64,000 nucleotides of DNA. Source: Bacteroidia bacterium. GTDB taxonomy: Bacteria; Bacteroidota; Bacteroidia; Flavobacteriales; Flavobacteriaceae. A program made the translations under genes and the position numbers. The notes beneath the pieces are model-generated. The model saw only the letters and a list, made by a program, of their open reading frames with translations, made no database searches and was not told the origin of the DNA. Within the stretch, counting starts at the first letter, position 1; the number at the start of each line of letters is the position of its first letter. The stretch is from positions 1 through 64,000 of the forward strand of contig JAUIIU010000009.1 of assembly GCA_030431695.1 (NCBI GenBank). The letters run 5' to 3'. Below, piece after piece: positions 43,492 through 51,221 of the stretch.

Positions 43492-44799
43492 TTACCTACC
43501 TAACAGACTGTCTTTCAGCTCCGTGTATGATGATATCTTGTGAGCCACTTTGGTCTTGTGCACAATGTTCTCGATCGAGTCCGGCAGAACGATCCTCGGC
43601 ACTATTTCCTTCGGAATGACATCTAGGAACTTCACCGGGTGTGCGGTTTCGAGGAAAACTCCCACGCCATCGAAACCACTATCCGCCATATGATCCTTCA
43701 ATGCGGAATACCCGATGGCACCATGCGGATCGGCGATATATCCGAAGGTATCATACAGATATCGCATCGTCGACCTGGTCTGATCATCGGTGTAGCTATA
43801 CCCGCTCAGATTAGCCCGCAATTTGTCGATATCGTGATCGTACAATTCTTCGATCCGTATAAAATTACTGGGCGCCGCCACATCCATAGCATTAGAGATG
43901 GTAGGGATGGTATCCTTTGTATCAAAGGAACCGGTTCGCAGGTAATTCGGGACTACGTCATTGGCATTAGTCCCTGTAACGAAGTGAGCCACTGGCAGTC
44001 CCATCTTCTGCGCCATCATCCCGGCACAAATGTTTCCGAAGTTCCCACTGGGCACAGAGAATACTATGGGTTTCCCGAGTTGCTGAAGTCTTTTATACGC
44101 ACTGAAGTAGTAGAACATCTGCGGGAGCCAGCGAGCCACATTGATACTATTTGCTGAGGTAAGGTTTACTTTCCCTTCAAAATCCTTGTCTAGAAATGCT
44201 TTCTTAACCATGGCCTGGCAATCGTCGAAACTACCTTCAACTTCCAGGGCCGAAATATTCTTCCCAAGTGTAGTAAGTTGCTTTTCCTGAATGTCGCTAA
44301 CCTTTCCGGAGGGATACAGAATGACCACCTCAACACCTTCCACTTCGTAAAATCCGTTTGCCACGGCACCTCCCGTATCCCCGGAAGTCGCCACGAGAAC
44401 TGTTACATTTTCCGAAGTCGATTTCATACTGTTGAAATACCCCAGGCAACGGGCCATGAACCTCGCACCCACATCCTTGAACGCCAGCGTCGGACCATGA
44501 AACAATTCCAGCGAATACACATCGGGTTCAACCTGTACCAGCGGAAATTCGAACGTAAGTACCTCCTCGACTATCCGCCTGAGAACGTCCTTCGGGATAT
44601 CATCCGACACAAATTGCTCGATAACAGCAAAAGCGATCTGGCTGTCGGATCTATTTTCCATGTCATTGAAAAATGATTCCGGAAGTGGCTGAATCGAATT
44701 TGGAAAATACAACCCCCTGTCCGGTGCAAGTCCGCGAACCACCGCCTCCCGGAAGCTGACATCCGGCGCCTTTCTATTTAAACTGAAATATTTCATCAA
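43492..44799 (-). CDS. thrC: Threonine synthase
   Basis: 435 residues; tandem ATGs at 44799 and 44796. PLP-dependent conversion of phosphohomoserine to threonine. N-terminal family motif APDVSFREAVVRGLAPDRGLYFP; PLP-Lys in GPTLAFKDVGARF; VATSGDTGGAVANGFY and VPSGNFGNICAGMMA follow. Its start overlaps the thrB stop (ATGA type). Last gene of thrA-thrB-thrC; no hairpin terminator is evident in the gap before the SAM-I leader. Confidence 0.96.
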   Translation of the reverse strand: MMKYFSLNRKAPDVSFREAVVRGLAPDRGLYFPNSIQPLPESFFNDMENRSDSQIAFAVIEQFVSDDIPKDVLRRIVEEVLTFEFPLVQVEPDVYSLELFHGPTLAFKDVGARFMARCLGYFNSMKSTSENVTVLVATSGDTGGAVANGFYEVEGVEVVILYPSGKVSDIQEKQLTTLGKNISALEVEGSFDDCQAMVKKAFLDKDFEGKVNLTSANSINVARWLPQMFYYFSAYKRLQQLGKPIVFSVPSGNFGNICAGMMAQKMGLPVAHFVTGTNANDVVPNYLRTGSFDTKDTIPTISNAMDVAAPSNFIRIEELYDHDIDKLRANLSGYSYTDDQTRSTMRYLYDTFGYIADPHGAIGYSALKDHMADSGFDGVGVFLETAHPVKFLDVIPKEIVPRIVLPDSIENIVHKTKVAHKISSYTELKDSLLGR

Positions 44800-45722
44800 C
44801 TGTCTATTTCCTTTACACCTGCATTTCCTATCCCCGATACGTACAACTGGTAGTCGATGCCTGTCGAACTGTATAGCTTATCAAAGGCCATTGCCACTTC
44901 GGAAGCGATATTTTCTCCCTTTGAAAACGCGAACACCGACGGCCCGGAACCCGATATCCCGCAACCTAGTGCACCGGCCGCTCGAGCCACTTTCCTGAGT
45001 TTTTCGAAATGAGGGATAAATACTTTCCGGTATGGTTCGGCAACATGATCTACCAATGACCTGCCGATCAGTTCGTAATCATTTGTGTATAGTCCTGAGA
45101 TCAGACCACCCACATTCGCCCATTGCGCTACCGCCGTTTGAACAGGTATTTGTTCGGGCAGTACCTTTCGAGCTTCTTCCGTACTCACCTCGATCTGTGG
45201 ATGGATCACAGTGGCATATAGTTTCGGAGGTGTGGGGATGGATACGACTTCCAGCGGGTCGTAACTCCTGATAAGCACGAATCCCCCATAGAGTGCAGCC
45301 GCTACATTATCGGCGATCTGCGACCCACAGGCTGCTTCCTCACCCAGCATGGCAAAGCGAAGCAGTTCCAGTTCAGAATAAACATCTCCCAACAACCTGT
45401 TGACTGCAAAGGCCGCTCCTGCGCTACTCGCAGCACTGCTGCCAAGCCCGCTACCAGGTTTGTATTTTTTATGGATCTCCATTTCGACGCCAAAATCGGC
45501 ATGGCTATCGGCCAGCATGGCTAATGCCACCACTCCTGCCGCATTCTTCTTCGCTTCAAAGGGTAGGCTTGCGCCGGTGATCTCGGTTATTTTCACCTTC
45601 TTTTTAGAGGTACGTCGGAAATACATCTCGTCACCCAAAGTACCCAAGGCAAAGGCCATGGCATCATATCCACAACTTACGTTGGCTACCGTGGCCGGTG
45701 AGAAAATCCTAATTTCGTCCAT
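44796..45722 (-). CDS. thrB: Homoserine kinase
   Basis: 308 residues, GHMP kinase fold. The phosphate loop is KKYKPGSGLGSSAASSAGAAFAVN (PxxxGLGSSAA) and the C-terminal GHMP motif is AAGALGCGISGSGPSVFAFS. Phosphorylates homoserine in the threonine branch. Three bases separate it from thrA, and it overlaps thrC. Confidence 0.96.
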   Translation of the reverse strand: MDEIRIFSPATVANVSCGYDAMAFALGTLGDEMYFRRTSKKKVKITEITGASLPFEAKKNAAGVVALAMLADSHADFGVEMEIHKKYKPGSGLGSSAASSAGAAFAVNRLLGDVYSELELLRFAMLGEEAACGSQIADNVAAALYGGFVLIRSYDPLEVVSIPTPPKLYATVIHPQIEVSTEEARKVLPEQIPVQTAVAQWANVGGLISGLYTNDYELIGRSLVDHVAEPYRKVFIPHFEKLRKVARAAGALGCGISGSGPSVFAFSKGENIASEVAMAFDKLYSSTGIDYQLYVSGIGNAGVKEIDS

Positions 45723-45725
45723 ACG

Positions 45726-48164
45726 TTATTTTTTACCCAGGCTGATGATATCCCCGAACAAGCCAGATGCCGTCACTTCTGCGCCTGCTCCGGCTCCTTT
45801 GATGATCAGTGGTTGATCCACGTAGCGATCGGTGTAAAATAAAACAATATTGTCCTTGCCGTCCAGGTTGTAGAAGGGATGGTCCGGAGCTACCTGCTGC
45901 AACCCAACACTGGCCTTACCTTCATTGAATTCGGCTACATACTTGAGGCGATTTCCCTTCTCAGTCGCCTCGCGATAGATTGTATCGAAATGACCGGCCT
46001 CCGATCTCAGGGTCTCGTAAAAATCGTCCACTGTATCTGCTTCAAGCGATGCCTTCGGAAGGAAAGAGACATTTTCTATATCTTCCATATCGATCTCGTG
46101 TCCGCTTTCACGGGCGAGGATAAGGATCTTGCGTGCCACATCCACCCCACTGAGGTCGATGCGGGGATCGGGCTCGGTATAGCCTTCTTCCCGGGCCTGT
46201 TTCACAACATCAAAGAAGGTGGAATTCTCATCGAAGTTGTTGAAAACGAAGTTCAAGCTGCCGGAAAGTACCGCCTGTATCGAAGTGATGCTGTCTCCTG
46301 AATTTATAAGGTTGTTCAGGGTGTTAATGACAGGAAGTCCGGCACCGACATTGGTTTCGAACAGGAAGGACGAATTATACTTTCGTGCGAGTCTCTTCAG
46401 CTCGCTGTAATTGTTGTATTCGGAAGAGCAGGCGATCTTGTTACAGGCGATGATCGAGATGTTCTCCCTCAAATAATCCGCATATGTGCCGGCTACACCC
46501 GAATTTGCCGTAATATCGATAAAGATACTGTTCTGAAGGTTGAGCTCCCGGATGGTATTGAACCATTCCCCGGTATCTTTAGGCTCCCCGTTTTCGAGCA
46601 AGTTTTGCCAGTCCCCGAGGTCCAGGCCATGCTCGTCAAAGACCATCTTTCGGGAATTGCTCAAGCCTACCACCCGGACTTTCAGGTACAAATGGTCGTA
46701 CAAATGCTTTTGCTGTTGCCGAATTTGGTCCAGCAGTCGTTTACCCACATTCCCAACACCAACAATAAACAAGTTGAGCGAACGAACCTGACGTTCAAAG
46801 AACCTGTAATGTAGTGTGTTCAGTGCCTTTTTCACGTCCCTGGCATCAATAACCGCAGAAATGTTCCTTTCCGAAGCACCCTGGGCGATCGCCCTGATAT
46901 TGACGTTGTTCTTACCTAGAATACTGAACATCTTACCACTGGTCCCTGGCTGACTTTTCATATTATCACCAATCACCGCAATGATGGCCTGGTTATTCTC
47001 TATTGAAGCTTTGTCGATCTTACCCAATGAATTCTCGTAGGCGAATTCGGCATTGATGGCTTCAGCAGCACGTTCGGCATCGGCAGATTGAACCGCTATA
47101 CAAATGGAGTGTTCCGAAGATGCCTGGGTGATCAGGATAACGTTGATTTTCTCCCCGGACAGTGCTTCGAACAACCTCTTGCTCGAGCCAGGAATTCCAA
47201 CCATCCAGGTACCTTCCAGCGTAAGTAAGGAAATATCCGGAAGATGACTGATCCCTTTCACGGCACCCTTTTCAGGGTCTCCATCGTTGTTGATCAATGT
47301 ACCCGGGGCGTCGGGTTTGAAGGTGTTTTTGATCAGTATTGGAATGTTCTTGTCCAACACCGGTCTGATGGTTGGCGGGTAAAGCACTTTTGCCCCGAAA
47401 TGCGATAACTCCATCGCTTCGTGATAGGAGATCTCTTCCAGCGGAAAGGCCTGCTTTACGAGCTTCGGATTCGCCGTGAACATACCGCTGACATCCGTCC
47501 AGATCTCAAGTGCTTCCGCTCGCAGAGCCGCGGCGAATATTGCTGCGGTATAGTCGGATCCTCCCCTGCCAAGCGTTGTAGTTTCACCGTCCGCACTTCT
47601 GGAAATAAAACCGGGCGCGATCGTAAGTGCCGACTTACTTTCGGCAAAGTATTCCCTGATAGTATTTCCCGTAAGTTCAGGATCCACCTGTGCACAGGTG
47701 TATGAATTGTCCGTAATGATCAGGTCGCGACTATCCACCCTGGCCACAGAAGCGATTTCCTGTTTGGCGTATTCAGCAATGATAAATGATGATAACAGTT
47801 CACCAAAACCAAGCACCTTATCGCGGGTCTTATCTGAAAACTCATTGATGAGAAAAATTCCCTGGTAGATCTTTTGGAGTTCGGAAAGCCCTTCATTCAC
47901 GTAGGCTATGGCTTCTTCCGATAAATTCAACTCGGCTGCCGTCTCCAGGTGTCGTCGAGAGATCGATTCCCAAAGATCCATGTAGTTTTCCTCTCGTGCA
48001 TTGGCCTTTTCACCGGCACGCTGTAAAAGATCGGTGACGCCACCGAGTGCTGAAACCACAGCTATTACAGGGCCTTTCGCCGATTTCGACCTTAGAATAT
48101 CAACCACCAAACGGATATTTTCCGAACTGGCCACAGAAGTTCCTCCGAATTTTAATATACGCAC
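45726..48164 (-). CDS. thrA: Bifunctional aspartokinase I / homoserine dehydrogenase I
   Basis: 812 residues, starting at GTG (GTGCGTATATTAAAATTC encodes MRILKF). N-terminal aspartokinase: KFGGTSVASSENIR, APGFISRSADGETTTLGRGGSDYTAA. Central tandem ACT domains (about 315-455) are the usual Thr-feedback site. The C-terminal homoserine dehydrogenase has LFIVGVGNVGKRLLDQI, FETNVGAGLPVINTLNNLI and LIIKGAGAGAEVTASGLFGDII. It supplies homoserine and starts the threonine operon; a second, monofunctional homoserine dehydrogenase lies in the methionine operon. Confidence 0.96.
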   Translation of the reverse strand: MRILKFGGTSVASSENIRLVVDILRSKSAKGPVIAVVSALGGVTDLLQRAGEKANAREENYMDLWESISRRHLETAAELNLSEEAIAYVNEGLSELQKIYQGIFLINEFSDKTRDKVLGFGELLSSFIIAEYAKQEIASVARVDSRDLIITDNSYTCAQVDPELTGNTIREYFAESKSALTIAPGFISRSADGETTTLGRGGSDYTAAIFAAALRAEALEIWTDVSGMFTANPKLVKQAFPLEEISYHEAMELSHFGAKVLYPPTIRPVLDKNIPILIKNTFKPDAPGTLINNDGDPEKGAVKGISHLPDISLLTLEGTWMVGIPGSSKRLFEALSGEKINVILITQASSEHSICIAVQSADAERAAEAINAEFAYENSLGKIDKASIENNQAIIAVIGDNMKSQPGTSGKMFSILGKNNVNIRAIAQGASERNISAVIDARDVKKALNTLHYRFFERQVRSLNLFIVGVGNVGKRLLDQIRQQQKHLYDHLYLKVRVVGLSNSRKMVFDEHGLDLGDWQNLLENGEPKDTGEWFNTIRELNLQNSIFIDITANSGVAGTYADYLRENISIIACNKIACSSEYNNYSELKRLARKYNSSFLFETNVGAGLPVINTLNNLINSGDSITSIQAVLSGSLNFVFNNFDENSTFFDVVKQAREEGYTEPDPRIDLSGVDVARKILILARESGHEIDMEDIENVSFLPKASLEADTVDDFYETLRSEAGHFDTIYREATEKGNRLKYVAEFNEGKASVGLQQVAPDHPFYNLDGKDNIVLFYTDRYVDQPLIIKGAGAGAEVTASGLFGDIISLGKK

Positions 48165-48208
48165 AGGATACGATTTAGAAAGTTGAAGCTGTAAGTATAC
48201 TAATTTCT

Positions 48209-48235
48209 TCAGGAAATACTGATGATAGTGGTCAT
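48209..48235 (-). CDS. Possible threonine/isoleucine leader peptide before thrA
   Basis: An 8-codon ORF, MTTIISIS, 45 nt before the thrA GTG. Thr and Ile make up five of its eight residues, which recalls the thr operon leaders of other bacteria. However, no terminator with a T run follows it; a short CAGGCCTG-based hairpin plus T run precedes it instead. Weak, kept as a candidate only. Confidence 0.3.
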   Translation of the reverse strand: MTTIISIS

Positions 48236-48273
48236 ATTCTGAAAAAAAGCCAGGCCTGACTCCCGCTCTTTAT

Positions 48274-48281
48274 TAAATTTG
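48274..48281 (+). promoter_or_regulatory. -7 box TAAATTTG
   Basis: Exact TAnnTTTG match, 33 bp before the ATG of the 48315 gene; divergent from thrA. Confidence 0.5.
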
Positions 48282-48314
48282 AAATTTTACTATTTTTCGG
48301 AAAAATTGAACCAC

Positions 48315-48848
48315 ATGAAACGTAAGCACTGTCTAATTCTTGCAGCATTAATATCTTTTTTTACCATCAAAGCCCAGGAGGAGGCCCCGGGGGTCTTTCC
48401 GCAGGATTTCTTCGGAATATACACCGGCACCCTGCAAGTTGAATCTGAAAGCGGTTCGCAAGAATATGCCATGGAATTTCACCTTAAGCCAACCGACACA
48501 GTTGGAAAGTATCACTATACCCTCGTCTACGGGGAAGGGGATATGCGGCAGGAGCGCAAGTACACCCTTGTAGAAGAGGACGCGGAAAACGGGAAGTTCT
48601 ATGTGGACGAAAACAATGGCATCATCCTGGACGACAAGGCCGTTGGAAATCGATTGTATTCCGTGTTCGAGGTGCAGGGCAACCTGCTCACCACTTTTAT
48701 GACCTTTCACGAAGATCACCTGGTCTTCGAGATCACCGTCGCCAGGAAGGAAAAGAAACGCGTCACCCATGCCGATAACGAGCAAAAAACCGAAGTGATC
48801 TCCTACCCGATAACTACCGTTCAGCGGGCCATTCTAAAAAAGCAATAA
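48315..48848 (+). CDS. Secreted hypothetical protein
   Basis: 177 residues from the ATG at 48315; the track start 12 codons earlier would place charged residues before the signal peptide and lies upstream of where a transcript from the -7 box would likely begin. Signal peptide MKRKHCLILAALISFFTIKAQ without lipobox. The rest looks like a single beta domain (DFFGIYTGTLQVESE..., AMEFHLKPTDTVGKYHYTLVYGEGDMRQERKYTLVEED). No family recognised. Alone between divergent thrA and downstream metK. Confidence 0.7.
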   Translation: MKRKHCLILAALISFFTIKAQEEAPGVFPQDFFGIYTGTLQVESESGSQEYAMEFHLKPTDTVGKYHYTLVYGEGDMRQERKYTLVEEDAENGKFYVDENNGIILDDKAVGNRLYSVFEVQGNLLTTFMTFHEDHLVFEITVARKEKKRVTHADNEQKTEVISYPITTVQRAILKKQ

Positions 48849-48873
48849 ACTTTTTATATACTGTGGATTTATG

Positions 48874-48881
48874 TACATTTG
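48874..48881 (+). promoter_or_regulatory. metK promoter -7 box TACATTTG
   Basis: Exact TAnnTTTG match, about 10 nt before the riboswitch P1 strand; no clear TTG at -33. Confidence 0.6.
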
Positions 48882-48891
48882 TGCGCTCGAA

Positions 48892-48975
48892 GAGGAAAGA
48901 TTTGACTGATTGCAACCTCGCTAAAAAATGCTAAAGGCAGTGTAAACTTCCTTCCACAGGTTCGTCAAATCTTCC
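48892..48975 (+). promoter_or_regulatory. SAM-II/SAM-V-type pseudoknot riboswitch with sequestering strand upstream of metK
   Basis: GAGG / CCTC form P1 around a loop AAAGATTTGACTGATTGCAA, followed by GCTAAAAAATGCTAAAGG. The GATTTGA...ATTGCAA...TAAA...GCTAAAG series is the SAM-II/SAM-V pattern, in which the 3' tail pairs back into the loop. GTCAAATCTTCC (48964-48975) is complementary, apart from one bulged A, to GGAAAGATTTGAC (48894-48906) in P1/L1. It can therefore compete with the pseudoknot as an alternative structure about 30 nt before the metK ATG. Assignment between the two related classes is uncertain. Confidence 0.75.
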
Positions 48976-49003
48976 CCAGAGAATTTAAACATTAAATAGA
49001 CCT

Positions 49004-50260
49004 ATGCCGTATTTATTTACTTCGGAAAGTGTCTCGGAAGGACACCCGGACAAAGTCGCAGACCAGATCAGTGATGCGCTTATCGACAATTTCCTGGCTT
49101 TCGACCCGCAGTCGAAAGTTGCCTGTGAAACATTGGTTACCACCGGGCAGGTGGTCCTCGCCGGTGAAGTGAAGTCGAATATCTACCTGGACGTACAGAA
49201 AATAGCCCGAGACGTAATCAACCGAATCGGTTATACCAAGGGTGAGTACCAGTTCGACGGTAGTTCCTGTGGCGTGCTTTCGGCCATTCATGAACAGTCC
49301 GAAGATATCAACCGGGGTGTCGACCGCGCCACCAAGGAAGAACAAGGCGCCGGCGACCAGGGCATGATGTTCGGATATGCAACCAGGGAAACAGACGACT
49401 ATATGCCGTTGGCACTGGATCTTTCGCACAAGATACTCAAGGAACTTGCAGACCTCCGCAGGGAGCATGACGAGATCACCTATCTGCGCCCCGATTCCAA
49501 GGCACAAGTGACCATAGAATACAACGACGACAACAAACCTATTCGAATCGATTCTATAGTAGTTTCTACGCAGCACGACGATTTCGACCCGGATGAAGCC
49601 CGAATGCTGGAAAAGATCAAGAGCGATATCATTGGCATATTGATCCCGAGGGTGAAATCGCAGCTAAAATCCGAGATACAGGCGCTGTTCAACGATAATA
49701 TAAAGTATCACATCAACCCTACTGGTAAGTTCGTAATTGGTGGTCCGCATGGTGACACAGGGCTGACCGGCAGAAAGATCATCGTAGACACCTACGGTGG
49801 TAAAGGAGCACATGGTGGTGGGGCCTTCAGTGGGAAGGATCCCAGCAAGGTAGATCGATCGGCGGCTTATGCCACCCGGCATATTGCCAAGAATATGGTG
49901 GCAGCAGGTATTTGCGATGAGATACTGGTACAGGTTTCCTACGCCATCGGGGTAGTTGAACCAATGGGGATCTTTGTGGATACCTACGGTACTTCAAAAG
50001 TGAATATGACCGACGGCCAGATCGCCGCCAAGATCACCGAGATCTTTGATATGCGTCCTTCGGCAATTGAGGAGCGACTCAAACTGCGACAGCCGATGTA
50101 TTCGGAAACTGCAGCTTATGGACATATGGGGAGGAAGAACGAGATCGTTCATAAAACCTTCAAAACCCCCGACAATACTGAGACTACCCTTGCGGTTGAA
50201 TTATTCACCTGGGAGAAACTGGATTATGTGGACAAGGTGAAGGCGGCTTTTGGGGTGTAG
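49004..50260 (+). CDS. metK: S-adenosylmethionine synthetase
   Basis: 418 residues. Makes SAM from methionine and [28 protein letters not shown] is the N-terminal signature, [12 protein letters not shown] the ATP motif, [21 protein letters not shown] and [19 protein letters not shown] the later conserved blocks. Monocistronic behind its own SAM-sensing leader. The following 240 bp hold degenerate tandem repeats. Confidence 0.97.
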   Translation: MPYLFTSESVSEGHPDKVADQISDALIDNFLAFDPQSKVACETLVTTGQVVLAGEVKSNIYLDVQKIARDVINRIGYTKGEYQFDGSSCGVLSAIHEQSEDINRGVDRATKEEQGAGDQGMMFGYATRETDDYMPLALDLSHKILKELADLRREHDEITYLRPDSKAQVTIEYNDDNKPIRIDSIVVSTQHDDFDPDEARMLEKIKSDIIGILIPRVKSQLKSEIQALFNDNIKYHINPTGKFVIGGPHGDTGLTGRKIIVDTYGGKGAHGGGAFSGKDPSKVDRSAAYATRHIAKNMVAAGICDEILVQVSYAIGVVEPMGIFVDTYGTSKVNMTDGQIAAKITEIFDMRPSAIEERLKLRQPMYSETAAYGHMGRKNEIVHKTFKTPDNTETTLAVELFTWEKLDYVDKVKAAFGV

Positions 50261-50372
50261 GTTCGGTGTTCAGGGTTCAGTGTTCATTGTTTATTGTTTA
50301 TGGTGAATGCGTAATGTTCAACTCTTAGAATAGAACATTCCCCTTCGGTCTTCCGATTCCTGACACCGGACC

Positions 50373-50404
50373 CTTCGACACTTCGACACTTCGACACTTC
50401 GACA
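50373..50404. repeat. Tandem repeat, 8-bp unit CTTCGACA x4
   Basis: Four exact consecutive copies of CTTCGACA, in the gap between metK and the response regulator. Preceded (50261-50340) by loosely repeated GTTCAGTGTTCA-like sequence. Confidence 0.9.
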
Positions 50405-50468
50405 AGCTCAGTGCATCGCAAGCTCAGTGCATCGCAAGCTCAGTGCATCGCAGGCTAATTGTATCACA
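50405..50468. repeat. Tandem repeat, 16-bp unit AGCTCAGTGCATCGCA x3 plus a degenerate copy
   Basis: Three exact 16-bp copies (50405-50452) and a diverged fourth (50453-50468). The junction CTTCGACAAGCTCAGTG resembles a short repeat seen dispersed in many bacterial genomes (from memory). No spacers, so not a CRISPR. Confidence 0.88.
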
Positions 50469-50499
50469 GGCTCAGGGTATTGAATCGGACAACTGTTAT

Positions 50500-51150
50500 C
50501 TAAATAATGTTATGCCTTTTCGCCTTCTGGACGGCTTCGATCTTGCTGTGTACCTGAAGCTTTTTATAGATATTCTCAATATGTTTCCTAACTGTGCTGG
50601 GTGAAAGAAACAGGTTCTCGGCGATCACCGTATAGCTCAGACCTTTACTCAATTGCTCAAGCACCTCGACCTCGCGTTTGGACAAAGAGATCTCTTCCTG
50701 GTCACGAGGGTTGTCAATATTGATCGGGTTACGAAGTAATTTCAGGGTTTTAAGGGCAATGGAAGGGTTCATGGCCGCACCACCATTCATGGTCTCTTTA
50801 ATGCCGTTGTACAGCTCGTCCGGATTGATCTCCTTCAGCAAATAACCATCGGCCCCTGCTTTTATCGCGTTAAAAATATTCTCGTCATTGTCGAAAGCAG
50901 TGAGCATGATGATCTTGATCTGAGGATACTTTTGCTTCACCACCTGGGTAGTTTCTATCCCATTCAACACGGGCATTTCAATATCCATGAGAATGATATC
51001 GAGGTTATGGTTCTCCCCCAGCCGTTCCAGCAGTTCGCTTCCGTTCAAGGCCGTGGCTTTCACCGTGATATCTTCAAAGAAGGACAACTTTTCCCTGATC
51101 GCGTGGATCAGAAAGCTGTTATCATCAACTATGGCAATCTTCAGATTCAT
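50500..51150 (-). CDS. LuxR/NarL-family response regulator of the island
   Basis: 216 residues. The receiver is canonical: acidic pair in AIVDDNSF, phospho-acceptor Asp in IILMDIEMP, switch Thr in IIMLTAFD, Lys in GYLLKEIN. A C-terminal LuxR helix-turn-helix follows (LSKREVEVLEQLSKGLSYTVIAENLFLSPSTVRKHIENIYKKL). It is the only regulator among two histidine kinases and three envelope proteins, all sharing the same promoter palindrome, including its own (51204-51221). It is therefore the likely binder and an autoregulated activator. Confidence 0.92.
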   Translation of the reverse strand: MNLKIAIVDDNSFLIHAIREKLSFFEDITVKATALNGSELLERLGENHNLDIILMDIEMPVLNGIETTQVVKQKYPQIKIIMLTAFDNDENIFNAIKAGADGYLLKEINPDELYNGIKETMNGGAAMNPSIALKTLKLLRNPINIDNPRDQEEISLSKREVEVLEQLSKGLSYTVIAENLFLSPSTVRKHIENIYKKLQVHSKIEAVQKAKRHNII

Positions 51151-51173
51151 ATTCAGAATAAATTCTAATTCTA

Positions 51174-51221
51174 TAAAACTACACTGTTTATTTCGAATTA
51201 ACCATACGACAGCTGCCCTAT
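51174..51221 (-). promoter_or_regulatory. Island operator-promoter 1 (response regulator gene)
   Basis: Minus strand: palindrome ATAGGGCAGCTGTCGTAT (51221-51204), exactly 22 nt, then -7 box TAGTTTTA (51181-51174; TAnnTTTG with a final A). 23 nt remain to the ATG. The palindrome overlaps the stop codon of the upstream kinase gene. There is no TTG at -33; the palindrome occupies that position. Confidence 0.75.

Noticed and set aside
50373-50468. Possible CRISPR array
   Set aside because: Units are 8 and 16 bp in direct tandem with no spacers, and no cas genes are present.
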